Source of the DNA: Actinoallomurus purpureus
GTDB lineage: Bacteria; Actinomycetota; Actinomycetes; Streptosporangiales; Streptosporangiaceae
Reading direction: 5' to 3'
Assembly (NCBI RefSeq): GCF_024055795.1
Contig: NZ_JAMXMY010000001.1
Location: 310,001-374,000 of the forward strand
Length of the DNA: 64,000 bases
Positions within the stretch are counted from its first letter, which is position 1; each line of letters begins with the position of its first letter. A model generated the notes under the pieces. That model was not told the origin of the DNA. It saw only the letters and a program-made list of their open reading frames with translations, and made no database searches. This document shows positions 50,791-59,656 of this stretch, one piece after another. A program made the position numbers and the translations under genes.

Positions 50791-52347
50791 CTAGGCCGGA
50801 GCGCCCTCGACAGGGGCGGGGGTCACGGCGCGGCCGGTGGCCGGGAACAGGCGGGTCAGCAGGACGTACAGCAGGAGCGCCGACGCCAGGCCCACGGCCC
50901 AGCCGTAGTCGGCCAGTGGTTTGAGCGGCGGGATCAGTCCGTCGGCCGGGAACGGGCCGGTGCCGGGCGCCGAGTACGAGCCGCCGATGGCCAGGACGCC
51001 GCCGACGGCGAACGCCGCGACGGCGCGCCAGTTCCAGCCGCCGCTGTACCAGTAGCGGCCCTCGGACCGGTACAGGTCGGGGAGGTCCAGGCGGGTGCGG
51101 CGCAGCACCCAGTAGTCGGCGATGAGGATCCCGGCGACGGTGCCGAGCAGGCCGCCGACCGTGCCGAGCCAGGTGAAGATGTACGCCTGCGGGCTGGCCA
51201 GCAGCCTCCACGGGAAGATCACCACACCGATGACCGCCGTGATCAGGGCGCCGGTGCGGAAGGTGACGTGACGTGGCGCGATGTTGGACAGGTCGAACGC
51301 GGGCGAGACGACGTTGGCTGCGATGTTGACCGAGAGGGTCGCGATGAGCACGGTCACCAGGGCGTAGAGGATGCCGGCCCAGTTGTCGAGCTTCGCGGTG
51401 AGCTCGATCGGGTCCCAGATGGCCTTGCCGTACACCGCCTGCGAGCCCGAGGTCACCAGCACCGACAGGAGCGCGAACGCGGTCATCGTGGTGGGCAGGC
51501 CGAGGGCCTGGCCCCAGAACTGCGCGCGCTGGTTCGCGCCGTACCGCGTGAAGTCGGGGATGTTCAGCGACAGCGTGGACCAGAAGCCGATCATGCCCAT
51601 GAGGGCCGGGAAGAAGACCTTCCAGAAGCCCGCGCCCCACCCGAGTTTCGACGGCTGGTCCACGATCGGGCCGAACCCGCCCGCCTTGACGCTCATCCAG
51701 ATCAGTAGCGCGATCGCCCCGACGATGACGAACGGCGCCGCCCAGTTCTCGAAGCGGCGCAGCGTCTCCATGCCGCGCATGATGATGCCGATCTGCAGCG
51801 CCCAGAACAGCGCGAAGGACAGCCACTGCGTCCAGGGATAGCCGCCGACGTGGGCGGAGCCGGTCCACCAGTCGCCCAGGAGCTTGCCGGCCAGCAGGAA
51901 GATGCCGGACCCGCCGATCCAGGTCTGGATGCCGAACCAGGCGCAGGCGACGGCGGCGCGGACCAGCGCGGGGAGGTTCGCCCCGCGGATCCCGAAGGAG
52001 GCGCGCGCGAACACGGGGAACGGGATGCCGTAGCGCGGCCCGGCGTGGCCGGTGAGCAGCATCGGAACGAGGACGATGAGGTTGGCCAGGGCGATGGTGA
52101 ACACCGCCTGCTTCCAGTCCATGCCGAGCGCGACCAGGCTGGAGGCGAGCGTCCATGAGGCGAGGTTGTGGGCCATGCCGACCCATAGCGCGGTGAAGTT
52201 GTAAGTCGTCCACTTCCGCTTGGCGATCGGGACGGGCAGCAGGTCCTCGTTGGCGTACGGGCCGGTGGGGGCGGCCACGCCGGCGGGGAGCTCGACGCGG
52301 CCGCCGGAGAAAGCGGGATCGGCGGGCGGTGGCGAGGTGGCGGTCAT
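50791..52347 (-). CDS. NCS1 family nucleobase:cation symporter
   Basis: Membrane protein of 518 residues with about twelve helices. The NCS1 signature is near the N-terminus: NEDLLPVPIAKRKWTTYNF followed by ALWVGMAHNLASWTLASSL. Later come WFGIQTWIGGSGIFLL and NIPDFTRYG. The family moves uracil, hydantoins, allantoin or cytosine. It is the last gene of the operon with dihydropyrimidinase and ureidopropionase, so it probably imports a pyrimidine, dihydropyrimidine or hydantoin. It starts 68 bp after the LLM oxidoreductase stop. Confidence 0.93.
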   Translation of the reverse strand: MTATSPPPADPAFSGGRVELPAGVAAPTGPYANEDLLPVPIAKRKWTTYNFTALWVGMAHNLASWTLASSLVALGMDWKQAVFTIALANLIVLVPMLLTGHAGPRYGIPFPVFARASFGIRGANLPALVRAAVACAWFGIQTWIGGSGIFLLAGKLLGDWWTGSAHVGGYPWTQWLSFALFWALQIGIIMRGMETLRRFENWAAPFVIVGAIALLIWMSVKAGGFGPIVDQPSKLGWGAGFWKVFFPALMGMIGFWSTLSLNIPDFTRYGANQRAQFWGQALGLPTTMTAFALLSVLVTSGSQAVYGKAIWDPIELTAKLDNWAGILYALVTVLIATLSVNIAANVVSPAFDLSNIAPRHVTFRTGALITAVIGVVIFPWRLLASPQAYIFTWLGTVGGLLGTVAGILIADYWVLRRTRLDLPDLYRSEGRYWYSGGWNWRAVAAFAVGGVLAIGGSYSAPGTGPFPADGLIPPLKPLADYGWAVGLASALLLYVLLTRLFPATGRAVTPAPVEGAPA

Positions 52348-52415
52348 GGGCGGCTCCTCGGGGAGGGGCAGGGACAAGGGCAATGCCTGTGGAGTGGTCG
52401 CCGGCCGCGCCGGGG

Positions 52416-53435
52416 TCAGCCGGTCAGGGCGGGAATGATCGTCTTGCCGTAGGCGTCGATGGTCGTCTCCTTGGCGTCGTGCATGGCGTAGACGGCGAAC
52501 TGGTCGACGCCCAGCGCCCGCAGCGCCGCGAGCTTGTCGAGGTGCGCCTCGGCCGGGCCGATCAGGCAGAACCGGTCGACGATCTCGTCCGGGACGAACG
52601 CGGTGTCCGGGTTTCCCGAACGGCCGTGATGGGCGTAGTCGTATCCCTGGCGGGCCTTGATGTAGGTGGTGAGCTCGACGGGCACGAGTGAGGACGACTC
52701 GCCGTACCTGCTCACCAGGTCGGCGACGTGGTTGCCGACCATGCCGCCGAACCAGCGGCACTGGTCGCGGGCGTGGGCGAGGGCCTCGGGTGAGTCGTCG
52801 GCGGTGACGTACGCCGGGGCGGCGACGCAGATGGTGACGTCGGCCGGGTCGCGGCCGGCGGCGGCCGCCGCGTCCCTGACGGCCTTGACCATCCACTCGG
52901 TGAGGTACACGTCGGCGAGCTGCAGGATGAAGCCGTCGGCCTTCGCGCCGGTGAGGGCGAGGGCCTTCGGCCCGTACGCCGCCATCCAGACCGGCAGCCG
53001 GGCGCCCTCCTGCACCCAGGGGATGCGGATCGAGGTGCCGTCGACCTCGGCCGCACGCCCCTCCGCGAGCTCGCGGATCACGTGCATGGCCTCCTCGACC
53101 ACGGCCAGGGTGTTCGGCCGCCGGCCCGCCACCCGCATCGCGGAGTCGCCCCGGCCGATGCCGCACACCGTGCGGTCACCGAACATGGAGTTCAGGGTCG
53201 CGAACGTCGAGGCGGTGACCTCCCACGTCCGGGTGCCGGGGTTCGTGACCATCGGGCCGACGATCAGCCGCTCGGTCTGCGCCAGGATCTGGCTGTAGAT
53301 CACGAACGGCTCCTGCCACAGCACGGCGGAGTCGAAGGTCCACCCGTAGGTGAAGCCGCCTCGCTCGGCGCGGCGCATCAGCTCGATCACGGCCGAGGCG
53401 GGCGGATCGGTCTGCAGGACGAGTCCGAACTCCAT
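52416..53435 (-). CDS. LLM class F420-type oxidoreductase of the pyrimidine/hydantoin operon
   Basis: TIM-barrel oxidoreductase of 339 residues. It opens MEFGLVLQTDPPASAVIELM and contains the cofactor and barrel segments VGPMVTNPGTRTWEVTAST and GIGRGDSAMR, typical of F420-dependent LLM enzymes that occur beside dihydropyrimidinase genes. No dihydropyrimidine dehydrogenase is in the operon. This protein may carry out a redox step on a pyrimidine or on a non-canonical substrate; the reaction is not known. The ATG at 53435 is 14 bp after the dihydropyrimidinase stop. Confidence 0.87.
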   Translation of the reverse strand: MEFGLVLQTDPPASAVIELMRRAERGGFTYGWTFDSAVLWQEPFVIYSQILAQTERLIVGPMVTNPGTRTWEVTASTFATLNSMFGDRTVCGIGRGDSAMRVAGRRPNTLAVVEEAMHVIRELAEGRAAEVDGTSIRIPWVQEGARLPVWMAAYGPKALALTGAKADGFILQLADVYLTEWMVKAVRDAAAAAGRDPADVTICVAAPAYVTADDSPEALAHARDQCRWFGGMVGNHVADLVSRYGESSSLVPVELTTYIKARQGYDYAHHGRSGNPDTAFVPDEIVDRFCLIGPAEAHLDKLAALRALGVDQFAVYAMHDAKETTIDAYGKTIIPALTG

Positions 53436-53449
53436 GAGGCGCGCCTTTC

Positions 53450-54856
53450 TCAGCCGAGGTACTGGCAGGTCTCGCGGGCGATGTACCGGCCGTGACCGGC
53501 CCGGCCGGTGTAGGACCGGTCGTCGACGACGACCTCGCCGCGCGACAGGACGGTCTGGACCCGGCCGGTGACGGTCCGCCCCTCGTACGCCGAGTAGTCG
53601 ACGTTCATGTGGTGGGTCTCGGCCGACAGGACCTGGGCGGCGTCCGGGTCGTAGATCACGATGTCGGCGTCCGCGCCGGGCGCGATCGTGCCCTTGCGGG
53701 GATACAGGCCGAACATCCGGGCCGGCGTGGCGCAGGCGATCTCGATCCAGCGGCGCCGGGAGATGTGACCGTCGACGACCGCCTGGTGGAGCAGGTCCAT
53801 GCGGTTCTCCACGCCCGGCAGACCGTTCGGGATCTTGGAGAAGTCGCCGAGGCCGAGTTCCTTCTGGCCCTTGAAGCAGAAGGGGCAGTGGTCGGTGGAG
53901 ACCACCTGCAGGTCGTTGGTCCGCAGGCCCCGCCACAGGTACGCCTGGTGCTCCCTGGGCCGCAGCGGCGTCGAGCAGACGTACTTCGCACCCTCGAAGT
54001 CCGGCTCGGCGAGGTTGTCGGTGGACAGGAAGAGGTACTGCGGGCAGGTCTCGCCAAAGACGTTCAGGCCCATGTCGCGGGCCTGCGCGAGCTCGGCGAC
54101 GGCCTCCTGGGCCGACACGTGCACGACGTACAGCGGCGCTCCGGCGACGCGGGCCAGCTGGATCGCGCGGTGCGTGGCCTCGGCCTCCAGCAGCGTGTGG
54201 CGGACCTCACCGTGGTAGCGCGGGTCGGTACGACCGGCGGCCAGGGCCTGCTCGACCAGCACGTCGATGGCGATGCCGTTCTCGGCGTGCATCATGATCA
54301 GGCCGCCGTTGCCGGCAGAGCGCTGCATGGCACGCAGGATCTTGCCGTCGTCGCTGTAGAAGACGCCGGGGTAGGCCATGAACAGCTTGAAACTGGTGAC
54401 GCCCTCGTCGACCAGGCCGTCCATCTCCTTCAGCGTGTCCTCGTTCACGTCGGAGAGGATCATGTGGAAGGCGTAGTCGACGGCGCACCGCCCGTCGGCC
54501 TTGGCGTGCCAGGCGTCGAGTCCGCTGCGCAACGACTCCCCGACGGTCTGCACGGCGAAGTCCACGATCGTGGTGGTGCCGCCCCACGCGGCGGCGCGCG
54601 TGCCCGTCTCGAACGTGTCGGAGGCGAAGGTGCCGCCGAACGGGAGCTCCATGTGGGTGTGCGCGTCCACGCCCCCCGGGATGACGTACCTGCCGGTGGC
54701 GTCGATGACGCGGTCGGCGGACTCCGCCCAGGCGCGCGCGACCTCGCTGTCACGCGCGGCGAGCGCGGTGACCCGGCCCGCCTCGATGAGGATGTCGGCG
54801 TTCGTCTCGTCGGCGGCGGTGATGACCAGCCCGCCGCGGATCACGGTGGTCCCCAT
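53450..54856 (-). CDS. Dihydropyrimidinase / hydantoinase
   Basis: Amidohydrolase of 468 residues that opens the ring of dihydrouracil, dihydrothymine or hydantoins. The binuclear zinc ligands are visible: His66 and His68 (VDAHTHMELP), carbamylated Lys157 (TSFKLFMAYP), His190 (MMHAENG), His246 (YVVHVSA) and Asp322 (STDHCPF). Length and motifs are normal for the family. The ATG at 54856 lies 32 bp after the ureidopropionase stop; they are consecutive steps of reductive pyrimidine breakdown. Confidence 0.94.
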   Translation of the reverse strand: MGTTVIRGGLVITAADETNADILIEAGRVTALAARDSEVARAWAESADRVIDATGRYVIPGGVDAHTHMELPFGGTFASDTFETGTRAAAWGGTTTIVDFAVQTVGESLRSGLDAWHAKADGRCAVDYAFHMILSDVNEDTLKEMDGLVDEGVTSFKLFMAYPGVFYSDDGKILRAMQRSAGNGGLIMMHAENGIAIDVLVEQALAAGRTDPRYHGEVRHTLLEAEATHRAIQLARVAGAPLYVVHVSAQEAVAELAQARDMGLNVFGETCPQYLFLSTDNLAEPDFEGAKYVCSTPLRPREHQAYLWRGLRTNDLQVVSTDHCPFCFKGQKELGLGDFSKIPNGLPGVENRMDLLHQAVVDGHISRRRWIEIACATPARMFGLYPRKGTIAPGADADIVIYDPDAAQVLSAETHHMNVDYSAYEGRTVTGRVQTVLSRGEVVVDDRSYTGRAGHGRYIARETCQYLG

Positions 54857-54888
54857 GCGGCTGCCTCCTTCTTCTTCGGCTCGGCCGG

Positions 54889-55731
54889 TCACTGCGCGAT
54901 GAGCGGGCCATAGGCGTCCGGGCGGCGGTCCCGGTAGAACGCCCACTGCTGTCGGACCTCGTCGATCAGGCCGAAGTCCAGGTCGCGGACGACCAGTTCC
55001 TCCTCCTTGCCGGAGGCGACGTCCCCGACGAACTGGCCGCGCGGATCGACGAAGTAGCTCGTGCCGTAGAAGTCGTTGTCGCCGTACTCCTCCACCCCGA
55101 CCCGGTTGATCGCGGCGACGAAGTATTCGTTGGCGACGGCCGCTGCGGGCTGCTCCAGCTTCCACAGGTACGACGACAGGCCCCGGTGGGTCGCCGACGG
55201 GTTGTACACGAGCTGGGCACCGGCCAGGCCGAGGGCACGCCAGCCCTCCGGGAAGTGCCGGTCGTAACAGATGTAGACGCCGACGCGGCCGACGGCCGTG
55301 TCGAACACCGGCCAGCCGAGGTTGCCGGGCCGGAAGTAGAACTTCTCCCAGAAGCCCTTCACCTGCGGGATGTGGTGCTTGCGGTACTTGCCGAGGTAGG
55401 TGCCGTCGGCGTCGATGACGGCGGCGGTGTTGTAGTAGAACCCCGACTGCTCGACCTCGAAGACGGGCACGACCATGACCATGCCGGTCTCGCGGGCGAG
55501 CGCACTCATTCGCTGCACGGTCGGGCCGTCCGGCACCGGCTCGGCCCACCGATAGTGCTCGGGGTCCTGCACCTGGCAGAAGTACGGAGCGTTGAAGACC
55601 TCCTGGAAACCGATGACCTTCGCGCCCTGCGCGGCGGCCGCGCGGGCGTGCTCCTCATGCTTGGCGATCATCGTTTCGGTGTCCCCGGTCCAGGTCGCCT
55701 GGACAAGGGCTGCGCGCACTGTCGGGCTCAT
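54889..55731 (-). CDS. Beta-ureidopropionase / N-carbamoyl amidohydrolase (nitrilase family)
   Basis: Nitrilase-superfamily enzyme of 280 residues that removes the carbamoyl group from N-carbamoyl-beta-alanine or N-carbamoyl amino acids, giving CO2 and ammonia. The catalytic triad is Glu44 (GFQEVFN), Lys118 (YRKHHIPQ) and Cys155 (VYICYDRHFPEG). It is the first gene of the operon; the ATG at 55731 gives the normal start PTVRAALVQATW. The frame is open for ten more codons upstream. A partly palindromic TACAG-TGCCACG-CTGTA lies about 75 bp upstream and may be a regulator site. Confidence 0.93.
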   Translation of the reverse strand: MSPTVRAALVQATWTGDTETMIAKHEEHARAAAAQGAKVIGFQEVFNAPYFCQVQDPEHYRWAEPVPDGPTVQRMSALARETGMVMVVPVFEVEQSGFYYNTAAVIDADGTYLGKYRKHHIPQVKGFWEKFYFRPGNLGWPVFDTAVGRVGVYICYDRHFPEGWRALGLAGAQLVYNPSATHRGLSSYLWKLEQPAAAVANEYFVAAINRVGVEEYGDNDFYGTSYFVDPRGQFVGDVASGKEEELVVRDLDFGLIDEVRQQWAFYRDRRPDAYGPLIAQ

Positions 55732-55993
55732 CGGGTCTTCCCTTCGGAAACGGAAATCCATGCCCCTATGACGCAGACGCTACGAGCCCGTCGATACGAC
55801 GTACAGTGCCACGCTGTAACGCGATCAGCCTACGGTGTTCCATCGCGTCACCTGCGGAGACGCGGTCCAGGTGAGTGTTGCGAACGACGGCCTGCCCGGT
55901 GAATTCCACGTTTCTCAGTCGATGAGAACGACCCGCCGTACGCGGGCTGCCGGTGCAGGGTTCACGCGAGCCCGGACGAGGGGCGCGGTCGTG

Positions 55994-57580
55994 TCACGCG
56001 GGGGCAGGGGTCTCCGCCGCCGAGGGGCTGTCGCCGGCCTCGGCCCGCCGTTCCCCGCCGCGCAGGGCGAGGAGCGCCAGCAGGCAGGAGACCAGCGCCG
56101 CCGCCCCGCAGACGACGAAGCCGATCGCATAGCCGTGTCCCAGGGCGTCCAGCGCGATGGGCGACGCGCCGCCGGGCGGCGACGAGGGCGGGACGGAGTT
56201 GACCGCCAGCGGGCCGCCCTCGGCGGCGACATGCCCGGCGGCGGCCTTGACCTGCGGGCTCAGCGCCGACGACGCCAGGCCGGTGGTGAACTGCGACGCG
56301 GCCCGGCTCAGCGCGATCGCGCCGATCACCGCGGGCCCCAGGGTGAACCCGAAGTCGCGCAGCAGGCTCGTCGCGGCGCTGGCCATGCCGGCGTAGTGGA
56401 TCGGCACCGTGTTGACCGCGGTGACGGTGATGGAGGAGACGGTCAGCGCGAAACCGACGCCGACCAGGCCCAGCGGCAGCACGAGAGAGGTCAGGGCCCG
56501 GTCGGAGACGGGCAGTGTCGCGGCGGCGAAGTCGCCGGCCGCCATGAGCGCCAGGCCGATCGTGAGGATCCAGCGGCCGGCCATCCGTTCGAGCAGCCGG
56601 GAGGTCACGGGCAGCAGCACCAGCGCCAGGCCGTTGAGCAGCAGGAACGCGACCGAGGAGCGCAGCGGGCTCTGGTGCTGGATCGGGCCGAGCCGGATGC
56701 TCGTCGCGTATGCCGTGCCGAGGAAGCTGAACATGCCGACCACCGCGACGAACGACGCGATCGCGAACGCGCGGTTGGCGAACAGGTCGAGCCGCAGCAG
56801 AGGGGAGCGGGCCCGGCGCTCGGCGACGATGAACAGCACCACGAAGGCCGCCGCGACGACGAACGCGGTGATCACCGGAGCGGAGCCCCAGCCGTCGGTC
56901 GGTCCCTGGATCACCGCGTACAGCAGCGCGAACAGGCCGATGCCGATGGTGACCTGGCCGCCCAGGTCCAGCGAGCGCCCTTCGGGCGCGCTGGAATCCA
57001 CGGCCAGCAGCAGGCTCACCAGGGTGCTGACGGCGGCGATCAGCGTCACCACGACGAAGGCCCACCGCCAGGACCCGTAGTTGCCGGTGATGCCGCCGAG
57101 CACCGGCGCGATGAAGCCGCCGGTGGACAGCGACGCCGCCCACGTCGCGATGGCGCGGGACCGGGACTGGTGGGTGCGGGTCCCGGCGGCCACCATGGCC
57201 AGCGAGGTCGGGAAGAGCGCGGCCGCGCCCAGGCCGGCGATCGCCTGCCCGGCCCACAGCAGGTGGACGCCGTGGCCGGCGGCGGCGACGATCTCCCCGA
57301 CGACGATCAGGGACGATCCGCCGACCAGCAGCCGTTTGCGGCCGAAGAGGTCGCCGAGCACGCCGAAGGTCAGTTCGAGTACGGTCACCGGCAGCAGGAA
57401 GGCGTCGGAGATCCAGGTGAGCTGTGACCCGATCGGGTGAAGGTCCTCCTGGAACAGGCCGTTGAGGGTGGCGGGGATGGCGAGGGCGATCTGGGCGAGG
57501 CAGACGGCGAGGCAGCCCGCGATGAGCGTGCCGAGCGGGAGTCTGGCCGGCCCCGGGTCGGGGTGTTCGCGCAGCGACAT
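55994..57580 (-). CDS. MFS drug exporter, 14-TM (EmrB/QacA type)
   Basis: Membrane protein of 528 residues with about fourteen helices. The helix 2-3 loop GVLGDLFGRKRLLVGG and the helix 5 exporter motif (motif C region) SLSTGGFIAPVLGGITGNYG are clear. This is the DHA2 group, which exports drugs, dyes or antibiotics. It is separated from the ureidopropionase gene by 262 bp and lies 24 bp after the secreted hydrolase stop on the same strand, so those two may be cotranscribed. Substrate unknown. Confidence 0.92.
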   Translation of the reverse strand: MSLREHPDPGPARLPLGTLIAGCLAVCLAQIALAIPATLNGLFQEDLHPIGSQLTWISDAFLLPVTVLELTFGVLGDLFGRKRLLVGGSSLIVVGEIVAAAGHGVHLLWAGQAIAGLGAAALFPTSLAMVAAGTRTHQSRSRAIATWAASLSTGGFIAPVLGGITGNYGSWRWAFVVVTLIAAVSTLVSLLLAVDSSAPEGRSLDLGGQVTIGIGLFALLYAVIQGPTDGWGSAPVITAFVVAAAFVVLFIVAERRARSPLLRLDLFANRAFAIASFVAVVGMFSFLGTAYATSIRLGPIQHQSPLRSSVAFLLLNGLALVLLPVTSRLLERMAGRWILTIGLALMAAGDFAAATLPVSDRALTSLVLPLGLVGVGFALTVSSITVTAVNTVPIHYAGMASAATSLLRDFGFTLGPAVIGAIALSRAASQFTTGLASSALSPQVKAAAGHVAAEGGPLAVNSVPPSSPPGGASPIALDALGHGYAIGFVVCGAAALVSCLLALLALRGGERRAEAGDSPSAAETPAPA

Positions 57581-57604
57581 GGGTGTTCCCGGTGTGGAGA
57601 AGGG

Positions 57605-58969
57605 TCAGGAGCTGCGGACGCCGACGAGGCGGCCGGGCCGGTAGGGGACGAAGGCGGCGCCGCCGAGATCGAGCGACAGCGCGGCGCGCTGCAGGGCGGC
57701 GGGTTCGGTGACCCCGTCCCAGCGGCGGGTCGTGACGCGATGGTCGATCGCGTGCACGGCCGCCACCGTTTCGGCGGTGGTGAAGGCGCAGTGGCCCTGA
57801 CGGGCGACGTACGCCTGCCGGAGCAGCGCGCCGTCGCCCGCCGCGCGGACCCGGGCGGCGAAGGCGGTCTCCTGCTGGACGGGGACGAGCTGGTCGGAGG
57901 TGGTGTGCAGGTCGAGCAGCGGCACCGCGAGGCGCTGTCCCGCCGTGGAGGTCGCCGTCAGCGTGCGACGCGCCCGCGGATCGGCGTACAGGTGCGCGCC
58001 CCGGGTCAGCGTGGTCAGGTCGGCGCGCAGATCCAGGCCCGCCTCGCGGTACAGGGCCCGCACCTCGGCGGCGTGCTCGGACCCGCGCAGCAGCTCGGCG
58101 TAGTCGAGGCCGGCGTTCCAGGACGTGTTGCCGCCCGCGGACTGTTCGATGGACCAGCGGCCGTTCTCGATGAAGGCGAGCAGCCCCTGGCTCAGCCAGG
58201 CGTACTGCTGCGCCTCCTGTCCCTCGGCGTCGCCCACGGCGGGCGGGTTCTGGCCCGGAGCCCAGTCGGCCAGGTTGAGGTACGCGGCGGCGAGCCCGAT
58301 CCTGGCCCGACCCTGCGGAGTGACCTGCGCGGCGGTGACGGCGCCGGTCAGCCGCAGTGCGGTCGCGGCGGCCGCGAGGCCGTCGGTGAATCCGGTGAGC
58401 CGTACGTCCTGGCCGGGCAGCAGCAGGGAGGCGATGGCGTACTCGGCGTCGTACTGGTAGTCGTCCAGGTCGACCCCGCCGGCCACCAGTCCGCACAGCC
58501 CGAGGGCGCCGTCCACGCGGCCCGCCCCGTCGCGGGCGATGCGAGCGTTGACCAGCCCGCCCATGGACTGCCCGACCGACAGGGTGCGGGCCGGCCGGGC
58601 GACGGTACGGGTGAAGGCGTCCAGGGTGGCGAACTGGTCGCGTTCGGCGCTGCTCAGCGCCCACCAGGAGCCGTGCGGGTCGTACGAGGAGCCGGCGAGC
58701 GCGTATCCCTCGGCGAGGAGGGCGGTGCGCGCGTCGTCGGAGGGGGCGTCCTGCGCCACGGTCGGGCCGTAACCGTGGCTGAACAGCAGGAGCGTGCCGT
58801 TCCAGCGGGCCGGAAGGTCCGCGACCCAGGTGGCGCCGTCGGCGAGGGTGCCGGTGGGGTGGGACGGGGTGGTGGCCGTGGCGGCGGACGCGCCTCCGGT
58901 CAGGGCGGCGGCGCCGAGGGCGAGAGCGGCGCCGAGGGCGGTGGGGATGCGAAGGAGGCGTCGAGGCAC
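57605..58969 (-). CDS. Secreted alpha/beta hydrolase
   Basis: Extracellular hydrolase of 454 residues. The signal peptide runs from the GTG at 58969 to TGGASA (about 29). The oxyanion-side motif is LLLFSHGYGP, the nucleophile elbow VGQSMGGLVNARIA, and a C-terminal His is probable in RQGHCAFTTAE. A large lid insertion lies between elbow and His. The start is supported by GGAG seven bases upstream and by a promoter at 59027-59056, which would leave very little leader for the alternative ATG at 59011. Substrate unknown; esterase or peptidase of the tripeptidyl type are options. Confidence 0.85.
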   Translation of the reverse strand: MPRRLLRIPTALGAALALGAAALTGGASAATATTPSHPTGTLADGATWVADLPARWNGTLLLFSHGYGPTVAQDAPSDDARTALLAEGYALAGSSYDPHGSWWALSSAERDQFATLDAFTRTVARPARTLSVGQSMGGLVNARIARDGAGRVDGALGLCGLVAGGVDLDDYQYDAEYAIASLLLPGQDVRLTGFTDGLAAAATALRLTGAVTAAQVTPQGRARIGLAAAYLNLADWAPGQNPPAVGDAEGQEAQQYAWLSQGLLAFIENGRWSIEQSAGGNTSWNAGLDYAELLRGSEHAAEVRALYREAGLDLRADLTTLTRGAHLYADPRARRTLTATSTAGQRLAVPLLDLHTTSDQLVPVQQETAFAARVRAAGDGALLRQAYVARQGHCAFTTAETVAAVHAIDHRVTTRRWDGVTEPAALQRAALSLDLGGAAFVPYRPGRLVGVRSS

Positions 58970-59026
58970 GGAAGTGCTCCGTTCTCGGGCGGGGTGTGTC
59001 GTGGGACACATGGAGGAACGGCCTCG

Positions 59027-59056
59027 AATGTAGGGCTGTTTTTTTACTGCAGTCAA
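59027..59056 (-). promoter_or_regulatory. Promoter of the secreted hydrolase gene
   Basis: On the minus strand TTGACT (59056-59051) and TACATT (59032-59027) are 18 bp apart. Transcription would start near 59020, about 50 bases before the GTG start codon. A run of seven A/T pairs lies in the spacer. Confidence 0.5.
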
Positions 59057-59168
59057 GAGTATGCCGAACGTCGTCTCTCGGTGGTCCGCCCCGGTCCCGG
59101 CGCGCGATCCCCGGCGCGTCGCGGGGTGAGCCTCACAGATCGAGGACCAGACGGCATGCCGGGCGCCG

Positions 59169-59627
59169 TCAGGTGTAGAAGCGGTAGACCGCCTGGGCGA
59201 CGCAGGCGGGCCGGTCGGCCCCGTCGATCTCGACCGTGAGGTCCACGACCACCTCGACGCCGTCGCCCTTGACCTCGGTGACCGAGGCGATCGCGCCGTG
59301 CGCCCGGATCTTGGAGCCGACGCGGACGGGGGAGGGGAAGCGGACCCGGTTCAGGCCGAGGTTCACGGCCATCCTCACGCCGGTGACCTCCAGCAGCTCG
59401 CTCCAGAGGGGGATGAGCAGCGACAGAGTGAGGTGACCGTGCGCGATGGTGCCGCCGAACGGCCCGTCCTTGGCCCGCTCCTCGTCGACGTGGATCCACT
59501 GGTGGTCGTCGGTGGCGTCGGCGAAGGTGTTCACCCGGTCCTGGGTGATCTCCATCCACCGGCTGTATCCCAGGTCGGCGCCGGCCTGCGCCATGATCTC
59601 CTCGAGGCCGTTGACGGTGATGGTCAC
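59169..59627 (-). CDS. MaoC family enoyl-CoA hydratase-like protein
   Basis: Hot-dog fold protein of 152 residues. The hydratase motif appears as DATDDHQWIHVDEERAKDGP with the catalytic Asp and His, then FGGTIAHGHLTLSLLIPLW. The GTG at 59627 has AAGGAG six bases before it and is preferred to the ATG at 59657. It probably hydrates an enoyl-CoA. It is the last gene of the acyl-CoA operon, 29 bp after the acyl-CoA synthetase. Confidence 0.9.
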   Translation of the reverse strand: MTITVNGLEEIMAQAGADLGYSRWMEITQDRVNTFADATDDHQWIHVDEERAKDGPFGGTIAHGHLTLSLLIPLWSELLEVTGVRMAVNLGLNRVRFPSPVRVGSKIRAHGAIASVTEVKGDGVEVVVDLTVEIDGADRPACVAQAVYRFYT

Positions 59628-59656
59628 GCTGTCTCCTTGGCTGTCCCGTTGGTGCA

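Noticed and set aside
55962-59009. A 1015-codon minus-strand frame through the MFS exporter and hydrolase genes
   Set aside because: It crosses two well-supported genes out of frame and consists of Arg/Pro-rich repeats typical of a shadow frame.
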